A stretch of 64,000 nt of DNA from Devosia enhydra (GTDB taxonomy: Bacteria; Pseudomonadota; Alphaproteobacteria; Rhizobiales; Devosiaceae), in NCBI RefSeq assembly GCF_900119845.1, contig NZ_FPKU01000001.1:1769528-1833527 (forward strand), given 5' to 3'. This document shows positions 1 through 8,247 of the stretch, one piece after another. The position numbers were made by a program, and so were the translations under genes. The notes beneath the pieces were generated by a model, which saw only the letters and a list, made by a program, of their open reading frames with translations, made no database searches and was not told the DNA's origin. Within the stretch, counting starts at the first letter, position 1. Every line of letters begins with the position of its first letter.

Positions 1-788
1 TCGAGCGCGGCCGTCTGCGGATGGCCGGCTTCCTGGGCGAGGCGGATGTAATAGTCGAGCGCTTCCTTGCCCTCGGCGCTGTTGAGCGTCACCGAATAAT
101 CCGACGCCAGCTGGTCGGCAAAGATGCCGCCGCCATGGCCGTAGAGATAGGGATAGAAGTCGAACGCCACGGCATGGGCGGCACGGGCGCCGCGCTGCAC
201 GATGCCATACATGCCCGGCGGGTTGTGCAGGGCGCGGGCATTGGCCTCGAGCTCGGCAAAGGTCTTGGGAACCGTGAGGCCCTTTTCGGCATAGAGATCG
301 CCGCGATAATAGAGCAGCGGAATGAGCGGCGAGATCGGCATGGACATGAGCTTGCCGGTGGCCGGCATGGTCCGCGTCGCCTCGTCCCAATAGACGGTGT
401 CGCCCAGGGTATAGACTTCCGGATCCAGCTGGAAGCCGGGGTCGATATCGGTGATCGCCTCGACGAAGCCGCCGGCATACATTTCGGCGAACCAGCCCGA
501 ATTCATGATCAGGATGTCGTACTGGCCGGCCGCAGAACGCACCGAATTGCGCTGCTTTTCCAGCGAGCCGGCAAACGGGTTGACGTCGAGCTCAACCTGG
601 TTGCCCGTCTCGGCCTCATAGAGCTCCACGGTCTTCCGGAAGCTGTCGAACCAGGGCGACTGGTTGATCACGATGGTGATCGGCGCCACGCTCGACTGGG
701 CAAAGCCCGCGCGCGGCAGGCCCGCAAGCGCGGCGCCCGCACCGATACCCACAAGCGCCTGACGGCGATTGAGTTTGAAAAGGCTCAT
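1..788 (-). CDS. ABC transporter solute-binding protein (family 1), 3' part missing
   Basis: Periplasmic binding component of an ABC importer, probably for a sugar. Reading the minus strand from the ATG at 788 gives an open frame of about 262 residues that runs off the left edge, so roughly the last 40 percent is absent. The N-terminus has an Arg-Arg pair at residues 8-9 (NRRQALVG), a hydrophobic stretch and a likely cleavage near GFA-Q at 30/31, so export could be Sec or Tat. The mature part has the usual family 1 features (SPWFDSFRKT, PISPLIPLLYYRGDLY). A purine-rich ribosome site (GGGAGGA) lies just upstream. The substrate cannot be told from the sequence; the neighbouring dehydrogenase and regulators suggest a carbohydrate or polyol. 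Confidence 0.85.
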   Translation of the reverse strand, partial: MSLFKLNRRQALVGIGAGAALAGLPRAGFAQSSVAPITIVINQSPWFDSFRKTVELYEAETGNQVELDVNPFAGSLEKQRNSVRSAAGQYDILIMNSGWFAEMYAGGFVEAITDIDPGFQLDPEVYTLGDTVYWDEATRTMPATGKLMSMPISPLIPLLYYRGDLYAEKGLTVPKTFAELEANARALHNPPGMYGIVQRGARAAHAVAFDFYPYLYGHGGGIFADQLASDYSVTLNSAEGKEALDYYIRLAQEAGHPQTAAL

Positions 789-1079
789 TGGTTCAGTCCT
801 CCCTCTTGCACCCTTTGGGTGCGTTGAGATCGACAATGACATGGCCTTCGCCATGCCCACAAATAATAAGCATTCCACCTGCCATAGCCCATTGGCATGG
901 CAGCAGAAGCGTGCGCGCAGTGTGGCCACCCCGCGCGTCCCTGTCCAAGCATGGTCCCATCGCCAGGCCGTCCTGAAGCGAAAAAGCGATGCGCAAATCG
1001 CCCCTGCGGCGCAGCGATTGGTCTAGCGGTTCGATGGACTGGCTCCCGCGTCCCCCCACACCTACGCCCCACCCACCGC

Positions 1080-1158
1080 GTCGTCCCTGCGGAAGCAGGG
1101 ACCTCCGTTCGCCAGTCCGCCCCCCCAAAACAGAGGTCCCTGCTGTCGTAGGGACGAC
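1080..1158. repeat. Pair of inverted intergenic repeat units
   Basis: A unit at 1080-1105 (GTCGTCCCTGCGGAAGCAGG and on) is itself a hairpin. A second unit at 1133-1158 is the same sequence in the opposite direction, ending in GGGACGAC. The same unit type, in slightly different sequence, occurs again as an inverted pair at 38204-38281. This is typical of short dispersed palindromic elements in proteobacterial intergenic DNA. Confidence 0.7.
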
Positions 1159-1242
1159 TTCGGGAACGGGGTTGGAAGGGTGCTGAAACAAGGGACTCTC
1201 GGCGCTCTTCACCACGAGGCGCCTCTCTACAATTCCCGAAAT

Positions 1243-1285
1243 CCTCATGCTGAGGAGCCTCGCAGAGGCGTCTCGAAGCACGAGG
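1243..1285 (+). repeat. Dispersed intergenic repeat, CCTCATGSTGAGGAG type, copy 1
   Basis: The unit starts CCTCATGCTGAGGAG and ends GTCTCGAAGCACGAGG. Other copies lie at 38129-38172, 38313-38354 (reverse) and 38382-38425. The conserved ends with a variable GC-rich middle (here CCTCGCAGAGGC) fit a palindromic repeat with compensating changes. This copy sits 10 bp from the end of the LysR gene and could act as a transcript-end hairpin. Confidence 0.7.
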
Positions 1286-1295
1286 ACCGGCCCCC

Positions 1296-2201
1296 TCAGT
1301 TCATCGGGTCCGCCACGCAGATGGCCCGCAACTCCGCGATCACCTCGCGCGCCGCCGGGTTGAGCCAGCCATCCTTGCGCGTGATCACCCCGGCCTCGCG
1401 CCGCGCGGCGAGCGCCGGCACGTCGAGCATGCGCAGCCCCGCCGCCTCGGGCGCCAGCAGCGTCGTCGAGACCGTGAAGGTCAGGGCGTCCGAATGGCCC
1501 AGCATCTGCAAGAGGAACGCCATGGATTCGGTTTCGCACACGATGGTGGGCGGCGGCAGGTCGTGCGACACAAAGAGCGCATTGAGCCGCCTCTGCGCCC
1601 GCGTCCGGTGCGGCGGCATCACCCAGGGAAAATCCAGCAGCGCCCTGAGCGGCACGCCCTTCCGCCCCGCCAGCGGATGCCCCGCCCGGCAGCAGGCCCC
1701 GAGGCTGTCGGCCGAGAGCGGATCGATCGCCAGGTCGCGCGTCATTTCGGGCGAGGGCAGTTCGGCCACGACGAAATCCACCTCGCCCGAGCGCAGCGCC
1801 TTGAACAGCATGTCGTCGAACCCGCCCACCACATGCACCCGCACCGCCGGATGCCGGGTCACGAGCCGCGCCACCGCCTGCGGCAGGTGCCGCCTCAGCC
1901 AGGCCGGGCCGGCCCCGATCGTCACCGTGCCGCTTTCCCCGCCCGAAAGCGCCGCCACTTCCTCCCCGGCATCCTTGACCTGCAGGGCCACGCGCTCGGC
2001 ATGGCGCATCAGCACCGCCCCGGCCGGGGTGAGTTCCACCCCGCGCGGCAGGCGCTCGAACAGCGTGGTGCCCAGCTCCTGCTCCAGCCCGCGGATGGAT
2101 TTGGTCAGCGTCGGCTGCGCCACCCCCAGCTCCCCCGCCGCCGCCGTAAAACTCCCCGTCCGCGCCACCGCCAGCAAATAGTCGAGCTGTCTCAGATTCA
2201 T
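1296..2201 (-). CDS. LysR family transcriptional regulator
   Basis: DNA-binding regulator of 301 residues, the usual family length. Residues 3-62 form the N-terminal winged helix-turn-helix (LRQLDYLLAVARTGSFTAAA, then QPTLTKSIRGLEQELGTTLF). The rest matches the effector-binding domain. It lies downstream of the Gfo/Idh/MocA dehydrogenase gene on the same strand with a 53 bp gap, so it may be cotranscribed with it or regulate the sugar genes on either side. The inducer is unknown. It is followed by a repeat element that may end the transcript. Confidence 0.92.
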   Translation of the reverse strand: MNLRQLDYLLAVARTGSFTAAAGELGVAQPTLTKSIRGLEQELGTTLFERLPRGVELTPAGAVLMRHAERVALQVKDAGEEVAALSGGESGTVTIGAGPAWLRRHLPQAVARLVTRHPAVRVHVVGGFDDMLFKALRSGEVDFVVAELPSPEMTRDLAIDPLSADSLGACCRAGHPLAGRKGVPLRALLDFPWVMPPHRTRAQRRLNALFVSHDLPPPTIVCETESMAFLLQMLGHSDALTFTVSTTLLAPEAAGLRMLDVPALAARREAGVITRKDGWLNPAAREVIAELRAICVADPMN

Positions 2202-2254
2202 GCTTCAGGGCCCCCGAATATCCGCGAGGGTAGCATACGCCACGAGCCGCTCTC

Positions 2255-3295
2255 CTATCCCTCATAGTCGATCGCCTCCCGCCGTCCGCTGCGGGCCGAC
2301 CGATAGGCCGCGTCGATCATCGCGAAGGCCCGCCGCCCATCGGCGATCGTCACCGGCACCGGCGCACCGGTCACCAGCGCCTTCACGAACGCCGAGGCGA
2401 CCTGCTCGTGGAACAGTCCGGTCTTGAACCCGGGCACCGTCGGGCTCGTCCGCCAGCCTTTTCGCGGCCCCTCGCGCTCGAAGATCGACAGGAACCCCGT
2501 CTCCCGCGTCGGCCGGCTGGCGATGTCGACGCCCGAGAGCAGCAGCGTGCCGCCCGTGCCATAGATCTCGATCGAATGGTCGGCCGCCGCAAAGCTCCAG
2601 CTCGTCGCGACCTCCGCGATCATGCCGTTGGCATAGACAAAGCTCGCCACCGCGCTGTCTTCCACCCGCAAGCGCAATGGCGAGGCGATGGTCGCCGACA
2701 CGCTTTCCGGCTCGCCGAAGCACCAGCGCAAAAAGTCAGCCGCATGAATGCCCTCATCGATGAGCGTGCCTCCGCCCGAAAGCGCGGGGTCGCAGAACCA
2801 TTGGGCACCAAAGCTCGGGTCGAGCCCGTGGCTGTGCCCGTGCCGCACGCGCACCAGCGTGATCCTGCCCAGGGCGCCCGAGGCCAGCACCGCGCGGATC
2901 TCGGCGTTGATGGGGTCGAACCGCTTGGGAAAGCTCTGCATCACGGTGAGCCCGGCATCCTCGGCCAGGGCCGCGATGCGGGCGCCCGCCTCGACGCTGG
3001 TGGCAAGCGGCTTTTCGCACAAAACCCATTTGCCGCGCCGCCGCGCCACCGCTGCGATCAGCCCCTCATGGTCGGCCGTTGCCGAGCAGATGGCGAGGCC
3101 GTCGCAGGCGGCGATCAGCCCGTCGCGCTCGGTCCAGCGATCGATGCCATGCTCGGCCCGCGCCGCGTCCGCCAGCCCGTCATAGGCCTCCCAAAAGCCC
3201 ATGAGGGCGATATCGGGGGCGGCCTTGAAAGCCCGGGTCCAGAAATTGGCATGATAATGAGCAAAGCCCAGGATGCCGATCCGCCGGCGGGTCAT
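2255..3295 (-). CDS. Gfo/Idh/MocA family NAD(P)-dependent oxidoreductase
   Basis: Predicted sugar or polyol dehydrogenase of 346 residues. An N-terminal Rossmann fold begins GILGFAHYH (residues 7-15). The family motif EKPL is at 94-97, and the DEGIH element at 180-184 supplies the likely catalytic His. The C-terminal half matches the family's substrate and oligomerisation domain. It is divergent from the GntR/LacI-type regulator gene, which suggests regulation by that protein through the shared 276 bp region. Family members act on inositols, glucose and amino sugars; the substrate here cannot be read from sequence. Confidence 0.9.
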   Translation of the reverse strand: MTRRRIGILGFAHYHANFWTRAFKAAPDIALMGFWEAYDGLADAARAEHGIDRWTERDGLIAACDGLAICSATADHEGLIAAVARRRGKWVLCEKPLATSVEAGARIAALAEDAGLTVMQSFPKRFDPINAEIRAVLASGALGRITLVRVRHGHSHGLDPSFGAQWFCDPALSGGGTLIDEGIHAADFLRWCFGEPESVSATIASPLRLRVEDSAVASFVYANGMIAEVATSWSFAAADHSIEIYGTGGTLLLSGVDIASRPTRETGFLSIFEREGPRKGWRTSPTVPGFKTGLFHEQVASAFVKALVTGAPVPVTIADGRRAFAMIDAAYRSARSGRREAIDYEG

Positions 3296-3571
3296 GCGCC
3301 TCGTCCCCTCACGACATCGCTCCCTTTTCCCTCATCCACGACCCTCGGCGCGTCTGGCAGTGCCGCTGCACAGTGCATCCATCAGGCGAAGAGCTGCACT
3401 TTGCATCCCATGGAATACGCGCGGTCTCTGCCCGCGTCCACACGAACGAGCGGCAATCATCGTATTCCGCGTGTCAGGCACCTGAATTCCACGTGGGCGG
3501 GCTTGCCAATCATGTGCGCTGGGCTATGCATCTCACAAAGATACAGTTCCGCTGACGTGAGGATCGGCGCC
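3296..3571. promoter_or_regulatory. Divergent control region with tandem palindromic sites
   Basis: The region lies between the leftward dehydrogenase and the rightward GntR-type regulator. It contains TGCACAGTGCA at 3367-3377, a perfect palindrome around one base, and a similar TGCACTTTGCA at 3395-3405. Their centres are 28 bp apart, and both are followed by TCC. A wider inverted pair GGAATACG (3412-3419) and CGTATTCC (3461-3468) lies next to them. Spaced twin sites in a divergent promoter are typical of repressor operators. The binding protein is inferred, not shown. Confidence 0.5.
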
Positions 3572-4702
3572 TTGGCATCGTACGAAACCGTGCTTGCGGC
3601 ACTGCGCGATCTGGCCACGCGGCTCGAGGATGGTGCGCGCCTGCCCACGGTTCGCGACCTTATGAAACGCTTCAAGGTCAGCCAGGCCACCGTGCAGCAG
3701 GCCTTCGCCGAACTGCGGCGCGAGGGGTTGCTGGTCAGCCAGGTCGGGCGCGGCACCTATCTGCGCAAAGCCGCCGATGGCGGCCTTCATGCCGATGTCA
3801 CCCCGCCATCGGCCCTCTCAAGCCTCCTGATGCTCTCGAGCATCCGCATGAACGAGCGCTGCGTTCTCGTGCAAAATCAGATCGTTGCGGCCATGACCGG
3901 CGAAGGCACGCGCGTCGTCCAGATGTCCTGGCACGATCCCGATCACCTCATGCAGATCCTGCAATCCGTGCCGCGTTTCGATGCCGCCATCCTGCAATCT
4001 CATTATGACAGCGTGCCGATCCGCCTGCTCGACCTGCTCAAGCAAAAGACCCGCGCCGTCGTCGTCGATGGCCACTCCCTCTGGGGCATGGACATCGACC
4101 ATATCGGCACCGATTGGGAGGATGCGCTGGATCTGGCGCTGGCCGAACTCACCGCGCTCGGCCATCGCCGCATCGGGCTCGTCACCATAGACAGCCCGGC
4201 CCAGCCCATCGTCGCCACCCGCCGCGCCTTCGCCCGCCTTGAGAACTGGCGCGGAACCGGGCTCGATCCCTTCCCGCCCATCGTCATGCCGGGCATCGCC
4301 AATCCCACCCAGCTCGTCGCCGAAGGGCTTGCCGATACCCTTTCACCGCTCATTTGCGAGGATGGCGGCCTGCCATTCACGGCGCTCTTAACCCTCGGCA
4401 TCTCCGATGGTCCGGGCATCGGCCAAGCCCTTGCCCGCCTTGGCCTCGATGGCCCGGCCGGCCCCAGCATCTTCGTGCTCGGCCATCACGATGTCTCCTC
4501 CGAGCATTTCGGCACCTATGCCATTGCCGGCTCGTCACACGTCGAAGCCGCAGCCGCCCTCCTCCAGGCCATCCGCGACCGCATACGCTCCCCGCTGGCC
4601 CCGCCGCGCGTTACCTTCCTCGCCTGCGCCGCCACCCCGCGCCCCTCGATCCGGCCCCTCCCCTCCCCCGGTGCACCCCGCACCCGCATCCGCTCCGTGT
4701 GA
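3572..4702 (+). CDS. GntR-type regulator with LacI-like sensor domain
   Basis: One-component regulator of about 376 residues. The first 65 residues are a GntR winged helix (LEDGARLPTVRDLMKRF, then QATVQQAFAELRREGLL and GRGTYL). The rest resembles the periplasmic-binding-protein-like sensor of LacI repressors (RAVVVDGHSLWG, HIGTDWEDALDLALAEL, LGHRRIGLVTIDS). The open frame extends far upstream, but homology begins just before the winged helix. I chose TTG at 3572 because GAGG lies 9 bases ahead of it; GTG at 3557 and ATG at 3512 are alternatives. A sugar or sugar phosphate is the likely ligand. The protein probably controls the divergent dehydrogenase and the downstream PHP-like gene. Confidence 0.85.
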   Translation: MASYETVLAALRDLATRLEDGARLPTVRDLMKRFKVSQATVQQAFAELRREGLLVSQVGRGTYLRKAADGGLHADVTPPSALSSLLMLSSIRMNERCVLVQNQIVAAMTGEGTRVVQMSWHDPDHLMQILQSVPRFDAAILQSHYDSVPIRLLDLLKQKTRAVVVDGHSLWGMDIDHIGTDWEDALDLALAELTALGHRRIGLVTIDSPAQPIVATRRAFARLENWRGTGLDPFPPIVMPGIANPTQLVAEGLADTLSPLICEDGGLPFTALLTLGISDGPGIGQALARLGLDGPAGPSIFVLGHHDVSSEHFGTYAIAGSSHVEAAAALLQAIRDRIRSPLAPPRVTFLACAATPRPSIRPLPSPGAPRTRIRSV

Positions 4703-4712
4703 GGCGGAAACA

Positions 4713-4740
4713 GCGGGGATAAAGTCCCACTTATCCCCGC
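4713..4740 (+). terminator. Hairpin after the GntR-type regulator
   Basis: A perfect 10 bp stem, GCGGGGATAA/TTATCCCCGC, with an 8-base loop lies 11 bases after the stop codon. No T-run follows directly, so it may be a weak terminator or a transcript-stabilising hairpin. Confidence 0.5.
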
Positions 4741-4775
4741 GAAAAGCGCTTCCGGGCGGGCCTTTTTCTGGCGTA

Positions 4776-4804
4776 TTGAGGATGCAATAGGTACATATTG
4801 TACA
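4776..4804 (+). promoter_or_regulatory. Predicted GntR-family operator upstream of the PHP-like gene
   Basis: GTACATATTGTAC at 4791-4803 is a perfect inverted repeat (GTACA, three central bases, TGTAC). It fits the general GT-N-AC form of GntR-family operators and ends 19 bases before the ATG at 4823. A possible -35 box TTGAGG is at 4776-4781, so the operator would cover the -10 region. The adjacent GntR-type regulator is the obvious candidate to bind it; that link is inferred. Confidence 0.55.
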
Positions 4805-4822
4805 TCCTGAAGCGGGGTCAAC

Positions 4823-6367
4823 ATGCTGAAACGTCGCCTGCCCGAGCGGCTGATGCCGCTGGCCACCAGCCTCGGCGTTCGCCCGCTTTACGGCGATGTC
4901 CACAACCATTCCAACCTGTCCTATGGCCACGGATCACTCGCGGACGCGCTCAGGCGCGCTGCCCGGCAGCTCGATTTCGTCTCCATCACTGGTCACGCTC
5001 ACTGGCCCGACATGCCCGTTGACGACCCGTCGGTCGCCCATATCGTGGCATTCCATGTCGAGGGTTTCGCCCGCCTGCAGCGGCTCTGGCCCGGCCATTT
5101 CGCAACCCTTGCCGAAGCCAGCGGCAGCGGCCTCACTGTCTTCCCCGGCTATGAGATCCACTCCGGCGAGTGGGGCGATTACACCATCCTTTACAAGGAC
5201 TTGACCCCGCGCGACATCGTCCTCGCCGATGGTCCGCAAGCGCTGCGCAAAGCCCTCGAAGCCCGCTATCCGGGCGCCTACATGGCCTTCCCCCACCACA
5301 TCGCCTACCGCCAGGGCGCCCGCGGCATCAACTGGTCGGGCCTTGATCCAGAGCTCTCGCCGGTGCTCGAAATCGTCTCCATGCACGGCCTTTCCGAGAC
5401 CTCGCTGGGCGACCGCCCCTTCCTCCATTCCATGGGTCCGGGCGATGGCACCCAGACCCTGGCGCATGGCCTCGCCAGTGGCCACGTCTTCGGCGTCCTC
5501 GGCAATACCGATCACCACTCGGCCTATCCCGGCTCCTATGGCCACGGCCGCACCTGCCTCTATGCCGCTGAAAACACACGCCAATCGATCTGGGATGGCC
5601 TCTGGGCCCGTCACACCAACGCCCTGACCGGAGACTGCACGCATCTCCTCATCGCCCATGGCAATGCCATCCAGGGCGACATCGTCCGGCCCGGCCCCTG
5701 CGACCTCCGGCTCGAAGCCGTGGGCGGTGGACCGATCGAGCATATCGACATCATCCGCGACGGCCGGCTCGTCCACCGCATCTCGCCCGAACTCACCCCT
5801 GCCCCCGTCGACGCCGGCGATGGCACCGAGACAATCCTTGTGCTGGAAGTGGGCTGGGGCGCCCGCGGCTCCTCGCATCGCTGGCAGGGCACGCTCAGCC
5901 TCGATGGCGGCGAGATCCTCGCCGTCGAGCCGCGCCTCCGGGGCTCGGAAGTCGTCTCTCCCCTCGAAGGCGAGGCGGATGCCGCCGATAGCGACGAAAT
6001 CCTCTATGCGGACAATGTCATACGCTTCGATATCCGCGCCCACGCGAATCCGAATAATCTGACACCGATGATGCAGGCCATCGCCGCCCGCATCCGCCTG
6101 CCCGATAGCGGTGCCGTGCGCCTGTCCTTTGGGGGTGAGGAGATCGTGGTTCCCGCCGAGCGCCTGCGCTATGCCGCGCTTTCGGGCAATATCGGGCCGA
6201 TCGACAGCCCCGCCTGGCGCCTCCATCCCCTGCCCCGGCCCGAGCGTTGGCAATGGCAGGGCAGTGTGCCCCTTGCACCGCTCGAGGCGGGCGAGACGAT
6301 CTATACCCGCATGCGCCAGTCCAGCGGCCAATGGACCTGGACCTCGGCACTGTTCTGCCGGGCCTGA
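4823..6367 (+). CDS. PHP-domain / DUF3604-like metal-dependent hydrolase
   Basis: A 514-residue protein with the metal-binding signature of the PHP phosphoesterase superfamily: HNH at residues 27-29, GHAHW around 58-61, FPHHIAYR near the middle and NTDHHSAYPG further on. These should hold a di- or trinuclear metal centre. The C-terminal 200 residues look like an additional beta-rich region of unknown role. The start ATG at 4823 follows the predicted GntR operator. It is probably a phosphoesterase or carboxylesterase acting in the same sugar pathway as the dehydrogenase; the reaction cannot be assigned. Confidence 0.75.
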   Translation: MLKRRLPERLMPLATSLGVRPLYGDVHNHSNLSYGHGSLADALRRAARQLDFVSITGHAHWPDMPVDDPSVAHIVAFHVEGFARLQRLWPGHFATLAEASGSGLTVFPGYEIHSGEWGDYTILYKDLTPRDIVLADGPQALRKALEARYPGAYMAFPHHIAYRQGARGINWSGLDPELSPVLEIVSMHGLSETSLGDRPFLHSMGPGDGTQTLAHGLASGHVFGVLGNTDHHSAYPGSYGHGRTCLYAAENTRQSIWDGLWARHTNALTGDCTHLLIAHGNAIQGDIVRPGPCDLRLEAVGGGPIEHIDIIRDGRLVHRISPELTPAPVDAGDGTETILVLEVGWGARGSSHRWQGTLSLDGGEILAVEPRLRGSEVVSPLEGEADAADSDEILYADNVIRFDIRAHANPNNLTPMMQAIAARIRLPDSGAVRLSFGGEEIVVPAERLRYAALSGNIGPIDSPAWRLHPLPRPERWQWQGSVPLAPLEAGETIYTRMRQSSGQWTWTSALFCRA

Positions 6368-6379
6368 GCCGAAACGAAA

Positions 6380-6409
6380 AATGGCGCCCTCCTTTCGGAC
6401 GGCGCCATT
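6380..6409. terminator. Bidirectional intrinsic terminator between convergent genes
   Basis: Stem AATGGCGCC/GGCGCCATT with a 12-base loop, lying between the convergent PHP-like gene and outer-membrane protein gene. An A-run just left of the stem becomes a U-run for the leftward transcript, so it best serves the outer-membrane protein gene. Confidence 0.75.
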
Positions 6410-6433
6410 CCTGGGTTCGCGACAGACGAACGA

Positions 6434-7165
6434 CTACTGGAGGCGATAGCGCACGGTGCCGCGAAGCTCGTGGATCATGTTGTGGTCGATAAAGTAGGGC
6501 CCGAGCGCCGGCGGAGCCAGGGCCGCATCGCCATTGCTGATCTGGGGCATGTAGATACCGCGATAGCCCACATCGGCGACCATGGCGCCCAGGTCATAGG
6601 CAAGGCCGGCCATGACGGCACCGGCCGCGGTAAAGGTCTTGCCCTCGGGGCCCGGATTGGGTCCTTCCGAGCTGACATGGTTGTGAGCAAAGCCGAGACC
6701 GGCACCCACATAGCCGCCGAGCCCATAGCCCTGGCCGACGCCGCTGATCGGGAAATCGTAATAGACGTTGGCGAGCGCCAGCGTAGACCGCAGGTCGACG
6801 TCATAGACGCCGTCGCTGATGTCGTTGACCGAGAGATAGTCGATGGTCAGGTCGGCGCGCAGGCCGTCGCCCGTCTCGTAACCGATACCGGCGCCGATGG
6901 AATAGCCATAGCCGGCCCCGATCACCTCATTGGTCACGACCTCCGGCTCGCCGACGCCGCACGGATCATCCGGGCACTCGCGATAGCGCATCTGCTTGGC
7001 CCACCACGCATTTCCCGCCAAGGACCCGCGCAGGTAGAAATTGCCCCCCATGCCCTGGTCGACCGGGGGAATCTCGATTTCGGGATAGAGCATGTCGGCG
7101 GCCAGGGTCGGGCTGGCTGCCATAGCAATCGCGGTCGCAGCCGCCAGTGCCAGAAATTTCCGCAT
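6434..7165 (-). CDS. Outer-membrane beta-barrel protein
   Basis: A 243-residue secreted protein. Residues 1-22 form a Sec signal peptide (hydrophobic core, cleavage after PTLA). The mature part has alternating polar/hydrophobic strands rich in Gly and Tyr (GYGYSIGAGIGYETGDGLRA, YGLGGYVGAGLGFAHNH) and ends in an aromatic-basic strand (VRYRLQ), as in small 8-stranded porin-like barrels common in Hyphomicrobiales. One CPDDPC loop could form a disulphide. A perfect CtrA box lies 65-79 bp upstream of the start, suggesting cell-cycle control. No specific function can be assigned. Confidence 0.85.
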   Translation of the reverse strand: MRKFLALAAATAIAMAASPTLAADMLYPEIEIPPVDQGMGGNFYLRGSLAGNAWWAKQMRYRECPDDPCGVGEPEVVTNEVIGAGYGYSIGAGIGYETGDGLRADLTIDYLSVNDISDGVYDVDLRSTLALANVYYDFPISGVGQGYGLGGYVGAGLGFAHNHVSSEGPNPGPEGKTFTAAGAVMAGLAYDLGAMVADVGYRGIYMPQISNGDAALAPPALGPYFIDHNMIHELRGTVRYRLQ

Positions 7166-7229
7166 TTTCAGGTCCTCAGTTCTTGCACGACGACAGCGCT
7201 CGAATTGAAGCCAGATTGACGCGATTGTC

Positions 7230-7244
7230 TTAAAAGCCGCTTAA
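7230..7244. promoter_or_regulatory. Perfect CtrA-type binding site
   Basis: TTAAAAGCCGCTTAA matches TTAA-N7-TTAA exactly. It lies between the leftward outer-membrane protein gene (start 7165) and the rightward EamA gene (start 7289). Next to it, GCTTAACCCTAA is directly repeated (7240-7251 and 7253-7264), adding further TTAA half-sites. A TAATAT element at 7261-7266 could be a -10 box for the rightward gene. Confidence 0.65.
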
Positions 7245-7288
7245 CCCTAAGGCTTAACCCTAATATTCTCTTGCATCGGTTTTGCCTG

Positions 7289-8194
7289 ATGTCTCGCCCC
7301 AAGACCTCCGCTCCCGGCGCCCTCGACTGGGCGGCGCTGTTCCTGCTCATCGCCGTGTGGGGCACCTCGTTCGCGGTCATCAAGATCGCGCTTGCCGGCA
7401 TCGGCCCGAACTGGCTGGCGGCCGGCAGGCTGACCATTGCCGCTATGCTCGTGGCCATCGTGATCGCGCCCCGGCTCCGCCCCCTACCCCGGCGGCGGGA
7501 CTATCTCGCACTCCTGCTGCTGGGGATCGTGGGAAACACCGTGCCCTTCGTCTTCATCGGCTGGGCCAGCCTCACTGTGCCGTCCGGAGTGGTCGGCCTC
7601 GTCATGGCGACGAGCCCCATCCAGGTCATGCTCCTGTCGCTCGTCCTGCTGCCCGAGGAAAAGCTGACGCCGGCTCGCCTCGCCGGCCTGCTGCTCGGAT
7701 TTTCAGGTGTCGCGCTGGTCATCTTCGGGCGCGAACAGACCGGGGTCGCCATGGCCCCTGCTGCCGATGTGCTGCCCTATCTCGCGCTTCTCGTGGCAGC
7801 CGGCTGCTATGCGCTCAACACCATCATCGCCAGAAGGCTGGGCGCCATCCCCGTTGCCGCGCGGGGCTTCGGGGTGCTCGCGGGAGCGGGACTGGCAGCA
7901 ACGCTCTTTGCGGCGCTTACCGAGCCCTTTCCCGTCACGGCGCCGGCCGAAAGCCTGCTGGCCCTGCTCTATCTCGCCGCCATCCCCACGGCGGCAGCCG
8001 GCATGCTGGTCTACTGGCTGCTCGATCGCACATCGGCGCGCTTCGTCGTCCAGACCAATTACATCGTGCCGGTCATCGCCGTGGCGGTGGGCGCGGTGAT
8101 GCTGGGTGAAACCCTTGGCCCGCTGCAATATGGCGGCGTGCTCGTCATCCTTGCCGGCCTGCTGCTCGCCGAGCAGGTCTGGCGACGGCGATAG
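7289..8194 (+). CDS. EamA/DMT family transporter
   Basis: Inner-membrane protein of 301 residues with about ten hydrophobic helices arranged as two EamA repeats (ALFLLIAVWGTSFAVIKIAL at the start of the first; LLVAAGCYALNTIIARRL at the start of the second). This drug/metabolite exporter family moves amino acids, nucleosides or other small metabolites out of the cell. A TTG at 7271 would add six residues; ATG at 7289 is preferred. It has no operon partner, because glmM lies convergent downstream. Confidence 0.9.
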   Translation: MSRPKTSAPGALDWAALFLLIAVWGTSFAVIKIALAGIGPNWLAAGRLTIAAMLVAIVIAPRLRPLPRRRDYLALLLLGIVGNTVPFVFIGWASLTVPSGVVGLVMATSPIQVMLLSLVLLPEEKLTPARLAGLLLGFSGVALVIFGREQTGVAMAPAADVLPYLALLVAAGCYALNTIIARRLGAIPVAARGFGVLAGAGLAATLFAALTEPFPVTAPAESLLALLYLAAIPTAAAGMLVYWLLDRTSARFVVQTNYIVPVIAVAVGAVMLGETLGPLQYGGVLVILAGLLLAEQVWRRR

Positions 8195-8247
8195 AGGGCG
8201 CAGCCGGCAACCGCAAGGCAGGCCGGCAACGCCGCGTCGATCGAGGG

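Larger units (their letters stand above)
789..1295. other. Intergenic region, 507 bp, without a supported gene
   Basis: No convincing coding frame lies here. It should hold the promoter of the leftward solute-binding gene. Two short inverted repeats could be regulator sites: CATGGC/GCCATG (840-855) and TGCCA/TGGCA (880-897). The half nearer the LysR gene carries intergenic repeat elements (1080-1158 and 1243-1285, listed separately). Confidence 0.6.

Noticed and set aside
2408-3571. Upstream extension of the GntR-type regulator to a 764-residue protein
   Set aside because: The extension lies opposite the dehydrogenase gene, shows no homology and would skip the divergent promoter.
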